Positions 43,136 through 52,093 of a stretch of DNA of 64,000 nucleotides are shown here, one piece after another. The notes beneath the pieces were generated by a model. That model searched no databases and was not told the DNA's origin. It saw only the letters and a list, made by a program, of their open reading frames with translations. The translations under genes were made by a program, and so were the position numbers. This DNA is from an uncultured Lachnospiraceae bacterium (GTDB lineage: Bacteria; Bacillota; Clostridia; Lachnospirales; Lachnospiraceae). Within the stretch, counting starts at the first letter, position 1; each line of letters opens with the position of its first letter. The stretch is taken from positions 18,368 through 82,367 of the forward strand of contig CANRMF010000003.1 of the NCBI GenBank assembly GCA_947631665.1. Direction: 5' to 3'.

Positions 43136-44350
43136 TTATAAGTTTTTAATTCTGTCAATTGCCTTTAAAGTATTTTCATAAGAGCCGAATGCTGTCAGTC
43201 GGAAGTATCCTTCACCGCTTGGCCCAAAGCCTGAACCCGGAGTACCTACAATGCTGGCGCCCTCCAGTAAGTGGTCAAAGAAATCCCATGAAGACATACC
43301 CTGCGGTGTTTCAAGCCAGACATATGGCGCATTCACGCCGCCGCTGACTGTGTATCCTGCCTGCTTCAGACCATCAATAATAATCTTTGCATTGTTCATG
43401 TAATAAGCGACCTGCTCTTTGGTCTGTTTCTGTCCCTCTTTCGTGTAGACAGCCTCGCCTGCCCTCTGAATAATATAAGGAGCGCCGTTAAATTTAGTGC
43501 CATGCCGCCTTGCCCAGAGCGCATTGAGTTTCACGCCGTCAGACTCCAATTCTTTTGGAACAACGGTAAATCCAAGACGGGTTCCCGTAAATCCGGCGTT
43601 TTTGGAGAAACTGCGCAGTTCAATCGCGCAGGTTTTTGCGCCGTCGCACTCATAAATGGTGTGCGGCACATTGTCTTCTGAAATATATGCCTCGTAAGCC
43701 GCGTCATAAATAATGACTGCGCCTACCTGATTTGCATAGTCCACCCACTTCTGCAGTTCATCTTTTGTAATCGTAGAACCGGTCGGATTGTTCGGGAAGC
43801 ACAGATAAATGATATCCGGCGTTTCCTTTGGAAGTTCCGGCGCGAAGTTGTTTTCTTTGGTACATGGCATATAGATGACATTGCTCCAGCTCTCAGAAGC
43901 CTTGATATATTCTCCGGTTCTGCCTGCCATGACATTCGTATCAACATAGACCGGGTAGACCGGATCGCAGACTGCAATCCGATTGTTTTCACTGAAAATT
44001 TCTCCAATGTTGCCGGAGTCGCATTTCGCGCCGTCACTGATAAAAATTTCGTCTAATGCGATATCGACGCCTCTTTCCTTGTAATCGTGTTCCCTGATTG
44101 CTGAACGCAAAAATTCATAGCCCAAATCCGGCGCGTAGCCCCGAAACGTCTCTGCTACCGCCATCTCGTCCACTGCCTTATGCAATGCTTCAATCACTGC
44201 AGGACAAAGCGGCTGCGTAACGTCGCCGATACCTAAACTGATGACTTCCTTCTCCGGATTTGCCTCCTTGTAAGCAGCCACCTTCTTTGCAATATTGGAA
44301 AATAAGTAACTTCCCTGAAGTTTTAAATAGTTTCTGTTAATCTCATACAT
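43136..44350 (-). CDS. dapL: LL-diaminopimelate aminotransferase
   Basis: PLP enzyme that turns tetrahydrodipicolinate and glutamate directly into LL-diaminopimelate for lysine and cell wall. 404 residues. Seen: [62 protein letters not shown] and the PLP lysine in [27 protein letters not shown] precedes the ATG. It follows the ANTAR gene by 74 bases on the same strand. Confidence 0.97.
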   Translation of the reverse strand: MYEINRNYLKLQGSYLFSNIAKKVAAYKEANPEKEVISLGIGDVTQPLCPAVIEALHKAVDEMAVAETFRGYAPDLGYEFLRSAIREHDYKERGVDIALDEIFISDGAKCDSGNIGEIFSENNRIAVCDPVYPVYVDTNVMAGRTGEYIKASESWSNVIYMPCTKENNFAPELPKETPDIIYLCFPNNPTGSTITKDELQKWVDYANQVGAVIIYDAAYEAYISEDNVPHTIYECDGAKTCAIELRSFSKNAGFTGTRLGFTVVPKELESDGVKLNALWARRHGTKFNGAPYIIQRAGEAVYTKEGQKQTKEQVAYYMNNAKIIIDGLKQAGYTVSGGVNAPYVWLETPQGMSSWDFFDHLLEGASIVGTPGSGFGPSGEGYFRLTAFGSYENTLKAIDRIKNL

Positions 44351-44424
44351 ATATTCTGTCCTCCTTTAGTTAAAAACAGCATGAGGGAATATCCCATAAA
44401 GGATACTCCCCAATCCTGTCATCA

Positions 44425-44976
44425 TTATTCCTGATACATAATCGTAAGAATCATACTGGCGGTCTCAACCATATTTCTTCCGCTGTCCATCGCGGATTTC
44501 TGTATATAGCGATGCGCCTCATTTTCTGACATATGGTTCATATTCATCAGAACCTTTTTTGCTTCTTCAATGATGTGTTTTTCCTCCGGCGAACGCTGTC
44601 CGGGTTTATGCTTTGCCTTGTTCTCCACTGCGTAGAGGTTGGTATCCATCATCTCTACGGAATTGAGTAAATCACGCACCTTTAAAGGCATCTCAAGCAT
44701 CGCGATACCGGGTTCTTCTTCCATGCCTTCTTTGCTTCTGGAAGTAAGCAGCAATAATTCAAAATGTCTTTCAACATTTTCATAAATGTCTTTATAAGAC
44801 ATATCCGGAAGCCTGTAACCGCTTATAATAATACCTGTTCCTAAAATGTCCGCCATCTGAATGGCCTTCGCCCCACTGGTGCAACTGACTACATTGCTGT
44901 AACCGTTGCGAACCAGCAGATTTTTAATAGAACGGGCGTCCTCCAATTTAGGAAACGCAACAATAATCCCAGCCAA
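44425..44976 (-). CDS. ANTAR-domain antitermination regulator
   Basis: 183 residues. The N-terminal half (about 1-115) has a receiver-like fold with Asp residues replaced at some positions (IIVAFPKLEDARSIKNLL, GIIISGYRLPDM); the C-terminal ANTAR domain (about 122-180: HIIEEAKKVLMNMNHMSENE, AHRYIQKSAMDSGRNMVE) binds paired hairpins in RNA to prevent termination. The start is a TTG with GGAGG seven bases upstream. It follows glnA by 29 bases, so a nitrogen role is likely, but no double-hairpin target is seen in the short glnA leader. Confidence 0.88.
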   Translation of the reverse strand: MAGIIVAFPKLEDARSIKNLLVRNGYSNVVSCTSGAKAIQMADILGTGIIISGYRLPDMSYKDIYENVERHFELLLLTSRSKEGMEEEPGIAMLEMPLKVRDLLNSVEMMDTNLYAVENKAKHKPGQRSPEEKHIIEEAKKVLMNMNHMSENEAHRYIQKSAMDSGRNMVETASMILTIMYQE

Positions 44977-45005
44977 TTTTTTTCCTCCGAACGTCTGTCA
45001 GATTT

Positions 45006-46337
45006 TTATATATTTCCTAAATATCTGTCAATCTCCCAGTCGGTTACCTGAGAAGTATATTCCATCCACTCGTTTTCCTTTGCGCGGACATATTTCTTGA
45101 ATACTTCTTTTCCTAAAACGCCTTTGACAAACTCAGATTTTTTCATTTCCTGAATTGCTTCATATAAATTCTTCGGAAGATTTTCAATGTTTGCCTCCTC
45201 GCGCTCCTCCTCTGTCATTTCAAAGATGTCTTTCTGAATACTTTCTACCGGCGTCAGACCTCTCTTGATACCGTCTAAGCCTGCTGCAAGACATACTGCA
45301 ATAGCAAGGTATGGGTTGCATGAGCAGTCCGGACAACGAAGCTCAATTCTGGTTCCCGCGCCTCTTGCGGCAGGAATACGAATAAGCGGACTTCTGTTAG
45401 TCGCAGACCATGCGATATAAGTCGGCGCTTCATATCCCGGCACCAGTCTTTTGTAAGAGTTGACAATCGGGTTTGTGATTGCTGTAATAGAACGCATATG
45501 CTCCATCAGTCCGGCAATAAAACTATATGCAATACCGGACAGTCCTCTCTCGTCCGATTCGTCTGCAAAGACATTGTTTCCGTCCTTGTCTGCCAAAGAC
45601 ATATTGATGTGCATACCGGAACCGCATACGCCGTATTTCGGCTTTGGCATAAAGGAAGCGTAAAGTCCATGACGCTTTGCGACAGATTTGACGGTCAGCT
45701 TGTAGGTCATAATCCGATCCGCCGTTTCTAACGCCTCGCCGTATTTAAAATCAATCTCGTGCTGCGCCGGAGCAACCTCATGGTGGGACGCCTCAACTTC
45801 AAAGCCCATCTTTTCCAAATCCAATACAATATCGCGGCGCGCATTTTCCCCTAAATCAATCGGGCCCAAATCAAAATAGCTGCCCTTTTCATGGCTGAGC
45901 GTCGTCGGCCCGCCATTGTCGTCGGTATGGAATAAGAAAAATTCACACTCCGGCCCGACATTAAAGATATAACCCATATCAGCCGCTTCCTTCAGGACTT
46001 TTTTCAGAATAAATCTCGGATCGTTTTCCAACTGTGTCCCGTCCGGTCTGTAAACGTCGCAAATCATTCTCGCCACTTTGCCCTGATGCGGTCTGAATGG
46101 CAGAATTTCAAATGTATTGTAATCAGGATAAAGATACATGTCGGACTCCTCGATTCGGGCGAAACCGTCAATCGAAGAACCGTCAAACATAATCTTATTA
46201 TCCAGAGCCTTCGCTAACTGACTTTTTGTAATGGCAACATTTTTCAATGTACCGAAAAGGTCTGTAAACTGAAGACGGATAAATTCCACGTCTTCTGATT
46301 CCGCAATGTTTAAAATCCTCTGCTTTGTGTATTCCAT
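45006..46337 (-). CDS. glnA: Glutamine synthetase type I
   Basis: Makes glutamine from glutamate, ammonia and ATP. 443 residues, the short GSI-alpha length typical of Gram-positives. Seen: MFDGSSIDGF, GPECEFFLF (metal Glu), EASHHEVAPAQHEIDFKYG, GSGMHINMSL, KRLVPGYEAPTYIAWSATNR-type NSYKRLVPGYEAP, and RIPAARGAGTRIELRCPD. No adenylylation-type tail beyond the normal end. AAAGGAGAGAACT precedes the ATG, with a strong promoter 60 bases upstream. Confidence 0.97.
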   Translation of the reverse strand: MEYTKQRILNIAESEDVEFIRLQFTDLFGTLKNVAITKSQLAKALDNKIMFDGSSIDGFARIEESDMYLYPDYNTFEILPFRPHQGKVARMICDVYRPDGTQLENDPRFILKKVLKEAADMGYIFNVGPECEFFLFHTDDNGGPTTLSHEKGSYFDLGPIDLGENARRDIVLDLEKMGFEVEASHHEVAPAQHEIDFKYGEALETADRIMTYKLTVKSVAKRHGLYASFMPKPKYGVCGSGMHINMSLADKDGNNVFADESDERGLSGIAYSFIAGLMEHMRSITAITNPIVNSYKRLVPGYEAPTYIAWSATNRSPLIRIPAARGAGTRIELRCPDCSCNPYLAIAVCLAAGLDGIKRGLTPVESIQKDIFEMTEEEREEANIENLPKNLYEAIQEMKKSEFVKGVLGKEVFKKYVRAKENEWMEYTSQVTDWEIDRYLGNI

Positions 46338-46377
46338 AGTTCTCTCCTTTCGCTATGCACAAGTTTATCCATAACAA

Positions 46378-46406
46378 ATAATAACAAATCCTCTACATTC
46401 CGTCAA
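46378..46406 (-). promoter_or_regulatory. glnA promoter
   Basis: Minus strand TTGACG (46406-46401), 17-base spacer, TATTAT (46383-46378). The leader is only about 35 nucleotides and has no room for ANTAR hairpins. Confidence 0.75.
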
Positions 46407-46471
46407 TTCAAGAAAACTTTTTACTTATAAAATAAAGAAAAACGTTAAATTTTTCTATTTTTTACTTTCTA

Positions 46472-46500
46472 TTGCAAATATTTCTTTCTAAATATACAAT
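46472..46500 (+). promoter_or_regulatory. Promoter of the L,D-transpeptidase operon
   Basis: TTGCAA (46472-46477), 17-base spacer, TACAAT (46495-46500), about 80 bases before the ATG and divergent from glnA. Confidence 0.6.
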
Positions 46501-46587
46501 AGGGTAAGTGGATACAGATGCAATATTCTGCATATTTCCGGTGTCCAATCAATAAAAAAGATTAAAACTTACTTGAGGAAAATACAA

Positions 46588-47352
46588 ATGAAATTTTTTG
46601 ATACATATAGAGAAATAAAAACGAACGCCGTCATTGGCGGAGTTTTGATTATCCTTGCACTGATTCTTTTGCTTTTTTCGGGAAAGCCTGAGAAAAAACC
46701 TGAAAAGCAGCCGCAGAAACCCGTTTCTGCCACAGTTGAAACGACCACTCCCACAGAGCCTGAAATGAAAAAGCAAAAGAAAAACGTGAGAAAAAATGTC
46801 TCCAAAAAAATAAATTTCAAAGCGGATTACCCTTTTCTGATCCGGATTAACCGCGCGGAAAATTTTGTTACGGTCTACGGAATTGACTTTGACGGAAATT
46901 ATACCGTCGCCTATAAGACGTACCGCTGCTCCACAGGACTTGATCCGGAAACCACTCCGCTCGGTACTTTTGAAATTTCCGATATATACCGCTGGAGACT
47001 GCTGGTGGACGGTTCCTATGGTCAATACGCCATGCGTATTCATGGTCAGATTATGCTTCATTCCGTCCCTTATGAACAAAGGTCTCCGGATTCTCTCGAA
47101 TTTTGGGAATATAATAAATTAGGAAAGCCGGCGTCTCTCGGCTGTATCCGCTTAAACGCCCGCAATATGCGCTGGATTTACAGGCATTGTCCTGCCGGCA
47201 CACAGGTGGAGATTTACAGTTTGGAGCATGAGGTTCCGGAAATTCCACTTCCGAAATTCAAAAAAATCCGCGCGACAGATTTGTACCGCAACTGGGATCC
47301 GACAGATCCAAATAAAAAAAATCCATGGAAGAAAAACAAAAAAAGCAGGTAG
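46588..47352 (+). CDS. Membrane-anchored L,D-transpeptidase (YkuD family)
   Basis: 254 residues. One membrane segment (about 14-32), a Lys/Pro/Glu-rich linker (to about 78), then a YkuD domain with the active-site pattern HGQIMLHSVPY...SLGCIRLNARN, in which the catalytic Cys and preceding His can be seen. It should cross-link or attach to peptidoglycan outside the cell. ATG at 46588 with GAGG nine bases upstream; an earlier in-frame TTG is less likely. The RNase H gene starts five bases after the stop. Confidence 0.92.
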   Translation: MKFFDTYREIKTNAVIGGVLIILALILLLFSGKPEKKPEKQPQKPVSATVETTTPTEPEMKKQKKNVRKNVSKKINFKADYPFLIRINRAENFVTVYGIDFDGNYTVAYKTYRCSTGLDPETTPLGTFEISDIYRWRLLVDGSYGQYAMRIHGQIMLHSVPYEQRSPDSLEFWEYNKLGKPASLGCIRLNARNMRWIYRHCPAGTQVEIYSLEHEVPEIPLPKFKKIRATDLYRNWDPTDPNKKNPWKKNKKSR

Positions 47353-47357
47353 GTATT

Positions 47358-48059
47358 ATGGCAAAAAAATACTATGCAGTAAAGGTCGGACTTTCCACCG
47401 GCATTTTTGAAACATGGGAAGAATGTAAAGCCAGCGTGGACGGATATCCCGGCGCGTTATATAAAAGTTTTAAGAGTCTGGCGGACGCCTATGCCTATAT
47501 GGGCTGGGACGGGCAGCAGATGAGCGTATTTGATATGGTGGGCGCTGATGCGGACGCCATGCCGGAGCATTCCACGACTTCGGATTTTACGCCGATACAA
47601 AATGAAATTGCGCCAAATCCCAATCGTCCGTTTTCCAATTCCCTGACTGCGGCAGCCTATGTGGACGGCAGTTACAATACTGAAACCGGCATTTTCGGAT
47701 ACGGCGTCGTCATGTTTTACAACGGAGAAGAATTTCACTTCAAAAATTCGTTTGACGACAAAGAGATGGCTTCCATGCGCAATGTCGCCGGAGAAATTTA
47801 CGGTTCGATGGCAGCGATGGAATATGCCGTTGCAAACAATATCAGAAACCTTACGATTTACCACGATTATATGGGGATTTCCAAGTGGTGTCTGGGCGAA
47901 TGGAAAACCAATAAAAAGGGGACTGTCGCCTACAAAAAATATTATGAACAGGTAAAAAAGAAGGTCCATATTTCCTTTGAAAAAGTGAAAGGACATTCTG
48001 GCGATCAATATAACGATCTGGCTGATGCTCTGGCAAAAGAAGCCTGTGGAATTGATTAG
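47358..48059 (+). CDS. Ribonuclease H with an N-terminal hybrid-binding (viroplasmin-like) domain
   Basis: 233 residues. Residues 1-50 form the RNA/DNA hybrid-binding domain of RNase HI from eukaryotes and some Firmicutes (KYYAVKVGLSTGIFETWEEC, YKSFKSLADAYAYM). The RNase H domain follows with acid residues in AAYVDGSY, NVAGEIYGS, IYHDYMG and LADALAKEA. It removes RNA from hybrids. ATG at 47358 follows AGGTAGGT. The stop overlaps nothing, and the ABC exporter starts 10 bases later, so it is in one operon with it. Confidence 0.93.
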   Translation: MAKKYYAVKVGLSTGIFETWEECKASVDGYPGALYKSFKSLADAYAYMGWDGQQMSVFDMVGADADAMPEHSTTSDFTPIQNEIAPNPNRPFSNSLTAAAYVDGSYNTETGIFGYGVVMFYNGEEFHFKNSFDDKEMASMRNVAGEIYGSMAAMEYAVANNIRNLTIYHDYMGISKWCLGEWKTNKKGTVAYKKYYEQVKKKVHISFEKVKGHSGDQYNDLADALAKEACGID

Positions 48060-48069
48060 GAGGAAGCGC

Positions 48070-49884
48070 ATGAGTTTTTTCTATAAAGAAGAAGAATGGG
48101 TAGAGGATAATCCGGTCGAAAAGGACGACGAGTATGTCGAAATCTTTGGGAAAAGCAAAGGGCACCCAATCCGCACCTTTTTTAAATTGTACAAAAAGAA
48201 TTACTGGCGGTTTCTGCTTGCCGGTTTTCTTTTTGTCCTGAAAAACAGTCCGGTATGGGTGCTGCCGGTCGTCACGTCCAACATTATTAACATTGCCACA
48301 AGGCCTTCGCAGCATACTGCGCCGGAAATCGTAATGAACATCGCTGTGATTATTTTACTGATTTTGTTTAATTTTCCGCTCAATTATCTTTTCAACGTGT
48401 GCCAGAGTACCGCAATCCGCGCAGTCGAAGCGCATCTGCGGAGTTCTCTCGTACGCAAACTCCAGCAGTTGTCCATTACATATCATAAGGAAACGGAATC
48501 CGGCAGGCTTCAGTCAAAGATTATCCGCGACGTAGAGGCAATCCAGTCCCTTTCTTCGCAGATTTTTACGAACCTTCTGACAATTATCCTCAATGTTTTT
48601 GTGGCGCTTGCCGTCACAGTCACCCGCAGTCTGATTGTCTTTGTGTTCTTTTTGATTACCGTACCGATTGCCGGCGCTGCGATTGGAATTTTCCGCCGGG
48701 GTATCCGCAGAAGCAACAGGGAATTCAGAAAACAGATGGAGGAAACATCTACCAGAGTTGTGGAAATGGTCGACTTGATTCCGGTCACGAGAGCGCACGC
48801 GCTTGAAAATGAAGAAATTAAAAAGATGGGCGGCTATCTGAACGGCGTCGCTTTCCGCGGGTTTAAGTTGGATATTATCCATGCCAATTTCGGCGCAATC
48901 AGTTGGTGCATGTTCCAGACATTTCAGGTTATCTGTCTGGCGTTTACCGGATATATGGCTTATCTGGGAAATATTTCCGTCGGAGAAATTGCGATGTATC
49001 AGAGTTATTTTACGACGATTGTCAATCAGGTCGCCGCGCTGATTATGATGCTGCCGAACATGGCAAAAGGCGTGGAGTCCATCAACAGTATCGGCGAAGT
49101 GCTTCTGTCAGATGATGTGGAGGATTATCATGGAAAGAAAAAGCTTGAGACCATTCGCGGCGATTTTGATTTTAAGAATGTGACGTTTCATTATGACGAC
49201 GATGCAAAAGAAATTTTATACAAGTTTAATCTTCAGGTCAATGCCGGCGAGACGATTGCCTTAGTCGGCGAATCCGGCGCGGGAAAAACCACAATTTTAA
49301 ATCTGCTGATTGGCTTTATCAATCCGGTTTCCGGGGATATTTATCTCGATGGGAATAATCTCAAAGACTTAAATCTGCGCTCCTACCGCGACTTCATTTC
49401 GGTCGTTCCGCAGAACACAATTCTCTTTTCAGGAAGTATCCGCGACAATATTACTTACGGTATGCCGGACGTTACGGAAGAACAAATCTGGTCTGCCATT
49501 CAATCGGCAAATCTGGAGCAGTTTATCCGCGAGCTTCCTGATGGGCTGGATACCATGATTGGTGAGAACGGCGGAAAATTATCGGGCGGGCAAAGACAGC
49601 GTCTTGCCATTGCCAGAGCGCTCGTGCGCGATCCGAAGATTATTATTTTTGACGAGGCAACTTCCGCTCTGGACAGCACCTCCGAGCATGAAATTCAGAA
49701 AGCCATTGAAAATATGGCGGATACCAGAACTACTTTTATCGTCGCGCACCGGCTTTCCACAATCCGTAATGCCGATAAAATTGCCGTTATCGGAAACGGC
49801 GGCTGTACGGAATTTGGCACTTATGATGAGCTGATGGCGCAAAAGGGCGAGTTTTATCATATGAGAAAACTGCAGACGGACTAA
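48070..49884 (+). CDS. ABC exporter, fused membrane and ATPase domains
   Basis: 604 residues. Six membrane segments in about 50-330, then an ATPase domain with GESGAGKTT (Walker A, about 410), LSGGQRQRLAIARAL (signature), IIFDEATSALD (Walker B) and VAHRLSTI (switch His). Type IV/half-transporter layout; it needs a partner or dimer, and the substrate is unknown. ATG at 48070 has AGGAGG six bases upstream. The 3' end, with the stop, is duplicated as a 37-bp tandem repeat. Confidence 0.93.
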   Translation: MSFFYKEEEWVEDNPVEKDDEYVEIFGKSKGHPIRTFFKLYKKNYWRFLLAGFLFVLKNSPVWVLPVVTSNIINIATRPSQHTAPEIVMNIAVIILLILFNFPLNYLFNVCQSTAIRAVEAHLRSSLVRKLQQLSITYHKETESGRLQSKIIRDVEAIQSLSSQIFTNLLTIILNVFVALAVTVTRSLIVFVFFLITVPIAGAAIGIFRRGIRRSNREFRKQMEETSTRVVEMVDLIPVTRAHALENEEIKKMGGYLNGVAFRGFKLDIIHANFGAISWCMFQTFQVICLAFTGYMAYLGNISVGEIAMYQSYFTTIVNQVAALIMMLPNMAKGVESINSIGEVLLSDDVEDYHGKKKLETIRGDFDFKNVTFHYDDDAKEILYKFNLQVNAGETIALVGESGAGKTTILNLLIGFINPVSGDIYLDGNNLKDLNLRSYRDFISVVPQNTILFSGSIRDNITYGMPDVTEEQIWSAIQSANLEQFIRELPDGLDTMIGENGGKLSGGQRQRLAIARALVRDPKIIIFDEATSALDSTSEHEIQKAIENMADTRTTFIVAHRLSTIRNADKIAVIGNGGCTEFGTYDELMAQKGEFYHMRKLQTD

Positions 49885-49931
49885 TGAAACATGACATATG
49901 AGAAAACTGCAGACGGACTGATGGAACATGA
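49858..49931. repeat. 37-bp tandem duplication of the ABC exporter 3' end
   Basis: CATATGAGAAAACTGCAGAC and the next 17 bases (49858-49894) recur directly at 49895-49931 with two changes. The first copy holds the final codons MRKLQTD and the TAA; the second repeats them out of frame. The next 50 bases include a 9-bp stem (GCGGCGAAA/TTTCGCTGC) without a T run. Confidence 0.85.
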
Positions 49932-49990
49932 AGCCGGAAGCGGCGAAACCGATTTCGCTGCAAAAATGATGCCAGAATTGCTGCGCCTGT

Positions 49991-50638
49991 TTACAGATAG
50001 CGTAGCAATTCTTCCGGTTGATTTATAATTGCTTTGGGGTTCAGGCTGCGGAGCATCTCCGGCGGCCGGAATCCCCACGCACACAAAACGCAATCCATTC
50101 CTGCATTGTCAGCAGTCGCTTTATCAACGTCGGAATCTCCGACATAAACAGCCTCCTCTTTTGTACATTTCAGAACTTCCAAGGCGTGGTAAACCAAATC
50201 CGGCGCCGGCTTTTTCGCAATTCCTGCCGATTCATTTTCTCCAAAAGCCACATCTATCATTCCGCTAAAATATGTATCGTAGAGTTTCTGCACTGCTTCA
50301 TGGGCTTTATTGGATACAATCGCCATTTTGATGTTTTTCTCTTTTAAACGCTCCAGCAATCCGCCAATTCCGTCATAAAGGTCTGTTTTGTCCTCACAAT
50401 GTTTCCGGTAATAACTCAAAAACAGCGCATACGCCTGTTCAAAATGAGGATTGTCTGCTCCCTCAGGAATGGAACGGATTATGAGATTGCGGATTCCGTT
50501 TCCAACGTGCTGTTTGACCGTTTCGGTATCATGCTGCGCAAAACCAAACTGTTTTTGTACATATCGGACAGAATCCGCCAAATCGTCAATCGTATTTAAT
50601 AGTGTTCCATCTAAATCAAAAATTACCGCTTTGTACAT
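49991..50638 (-). CDS. HAD-family phosphatase, phosphoglycolate-phosphatase-like
   Basis: 215 residues. FDLDGTLLNT has the two catalytic Asp, VSNKAHE is motif II, and KKPAPDLVYHAL with VYVGDSDVDKATADNAG are motifs III and IV; the cap domain lies between. Gph-type enzymes clear phosphoglycolate, but the substrate of this one cannot be read. ATG at 50638 has GGGAGG four bases upstream. Confidence 0.88.
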   Translation of the reverse strand: MYKAVIFDLDGTLLNTIDDLADSVRYVQKQFGFAQHDTETVKQHVGNGIRNLIIRSIPEGADNPHFEQAYALFLSYYRKHCEDKTDLYDGIGGLLERLKEKNIKMAIVSNKAHEAVQKLYDTYFSGMIDVAFGENESAGIAKKPAPDLVYHALEVLKCTKEEAVYVGDSDVDKATADNAGMDCVLCAWGFRPPEMLRSLNPKAIINQPEELLRYL

Positions 50639-50714
50639 TTTTCCTCCCGACTTCTGACTGTCTGCTGTTTTCAATCGCGATATACGTTTCCGATTTTTAT
50701 TTTGCCCTCATGGA

Positions 50715-51935
50715 TTATACAGGAAAAGTTTCTGTGACCTCCTCTGCGTTTGGGCCTTTTAAGTATGTCACTTGGACTGTATTCTCATCTGTAAATCCGG
50801 CTTTCCTGACCGCATTATTTGGATCTGCGGTATCATACATATCGAGCGCAATTTCCCTGTAAGATTTTTTTTGAAACATATCCTGAATAATCAGCTTATC
50901 CGGCTCAAACCGAATCAGTTTCGTACCGCTCTCGTCTCGTGGATTTTCATAGAGTTCCGACACCCTGCCTTGTCTGCTGTCAAAGTAACGGGCCTGATGG
51001 ACGCCCGCACCCGCAGAAGTGACAATCTTGATAATTTCATTTTCTAACTTTTCCGCAACAGGTTCTTTATATAAACCTTCTTCCCTGTATAAAGTCTTTC
51101 CGTCAGAAGCATACAACGCGTACCTGTATTGCGTCTGATTATCCTGTGCATAAGTTTCCACTTGAACTGACGTATAATCAATCTTATCTGACAATTTTAA
51201 TTTCCACAATACATCTTTCTTTGCTTCCTGCTTTTCAAAATATTCCCCAACTTCTTTCTCAGTACTTGCTTTTCCGTTAATGCGGTAAATCCGTTTTGAA
51301 TCGTCCTGTTCGTCAATATCCATACAGCACAATTCAATAAACGAACAGTTTTTCCCGTCAAATTTCAGTTTCTCGACAAAGTTAATTACCGCGCCACCGG
51401 AAGATATAAATGTCCCGTCTTCCTTAATCCGTTCCATTCCCCTGAAAGGAAATTCCCAACCGTATACGGTGTCGGACTCACGATGTAATACTAAAATATC
51501 CGTATTACTCAATTCGAGCAGAAGCTCTGGGTTTCCGTCAGAATCCATGTCTGCCACGCACCACTGGTTCACTTCTACTTTTTCCGGCTCTTGGGAAACA
51601 TGACTTCCCACGTTTTCATTGTTATCACTGTCCGACGGTGTCAGATAGCCCGATGAAACATAATCCTTCAGATAAACTTCCTTTTGTGAGGCTGTGTCAT
51701 AAAACGCCGCCTCATTTTCAAAAACCTTTTCTATCAGCCGGTCGTTGATTTTTGCCTGCGCCTGATTATTCGTCTTTTTAGCCTCAACCGTTTGCTCCGG
51801 CGTTTCTGCTGCGGACGTTGCTTCCGACGTTTTTGCCGTCTCCTCTTTTTTTACTGTTCCGGCTTCCTTCTTTTGTGAACAGCCCACAATAGATAACATC
51901 GTCATAAAACATAATAAAATCCATATTTTTTTCAT
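50715..51935 (-). CDS. Lipoprotein of unknown function
   Basis: 406 residues. Signal with lipobox MLSIVGCSQKK (Cys about residue 19), then a Lys/Glu/Thr-rich linker (about 25-60) and a folded outer part. Nothing I can assign; QWCVADMDSDGNPELLLELS is a calcium-type D-x-D-x-D-G-x-x-E/D loop like those of FG-GAP/VCBS-like outer proteins. ATG at 51935 has AAGGAG eight bases upstream. It follows the Ig/Fn3 protein by 136 bases on the same strand. Confidence 0.75.
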   Translation of the reverse strand: MKKIWILLCFMTMLSIVGCSQKKEAGTVKKEETAKTSEATSAAETPEQTVEAKKTNNQAQAKINDRLIEKVFENEAAFYDTASQKEVYLKDYVSSGYLTPSDSDNNENVGSHVSQEPEKVEVNQWCVADMDSDGNPELLLELSNTDILVLHRESDTVYGWEFPFRGMERIKEDGTFISSGGAVINFVEKLKFDGKNCSFIELCCMDIDEQDDSKRIYRINGKASTEKEVGEYFEKQEAKKDVLWKLKLSDKIDYTSVQVETYAQDNQTQYRYALYASDGKTLYREEGLYKEPVAEKLENEIIKIVTSAGAGVHQARYFDSRQGRVSELYENPRDESGTKLIRFEPDKLIIQDMFQKKSYREIALDMYDTADPNNAVRKAGFTDENTVQVTYLKGPNAEEVTETFPV

Positions 51936-52039
51936 ACGCAATACTCCTTTTTCAATTTTCTTGTTATCCTGTTTTATACGAACTTCCCGTACATTCCATA
52001 TCATATTACGGCGTTTCTATTCGCTTTCTTATTTGACGC

Positions 52040-52093
52040 TTACCTTACATTGGAGCAAATTGACCCTTACCTTACATTGGAGCAAATTGCTTT
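52040..52093. repeat. 27-bp tandem duplication across the stop of the Ig/Fn3 protein
   Basis: TTACCTTACATTGGAGCAAA and the bases after it start at 52040 and again at 52067; 23 of 27 bases agree. On the minus strand the frame reads QFAPM-stop-GKG-QFAPM-stop-GKR, so nine codons with the stop were copied. The gene itself also has a 21-bp duplication near its start (RLQSEMQ/RLQGKTG). Confidence 0.85.

Noticed and set aside
44977..46587. ANTAR target hairpins near glnA
   Set aside because: The glnA leader of about 35 nucleotides holds no pair of hexaloop stems.
49932..49990. Terminator between the ABC exporter and the phosphatase
   Set aside because: A 9-bp stem exists (GCGGCGAAA/TTTCGCTGC) but no T run follows on either strand.
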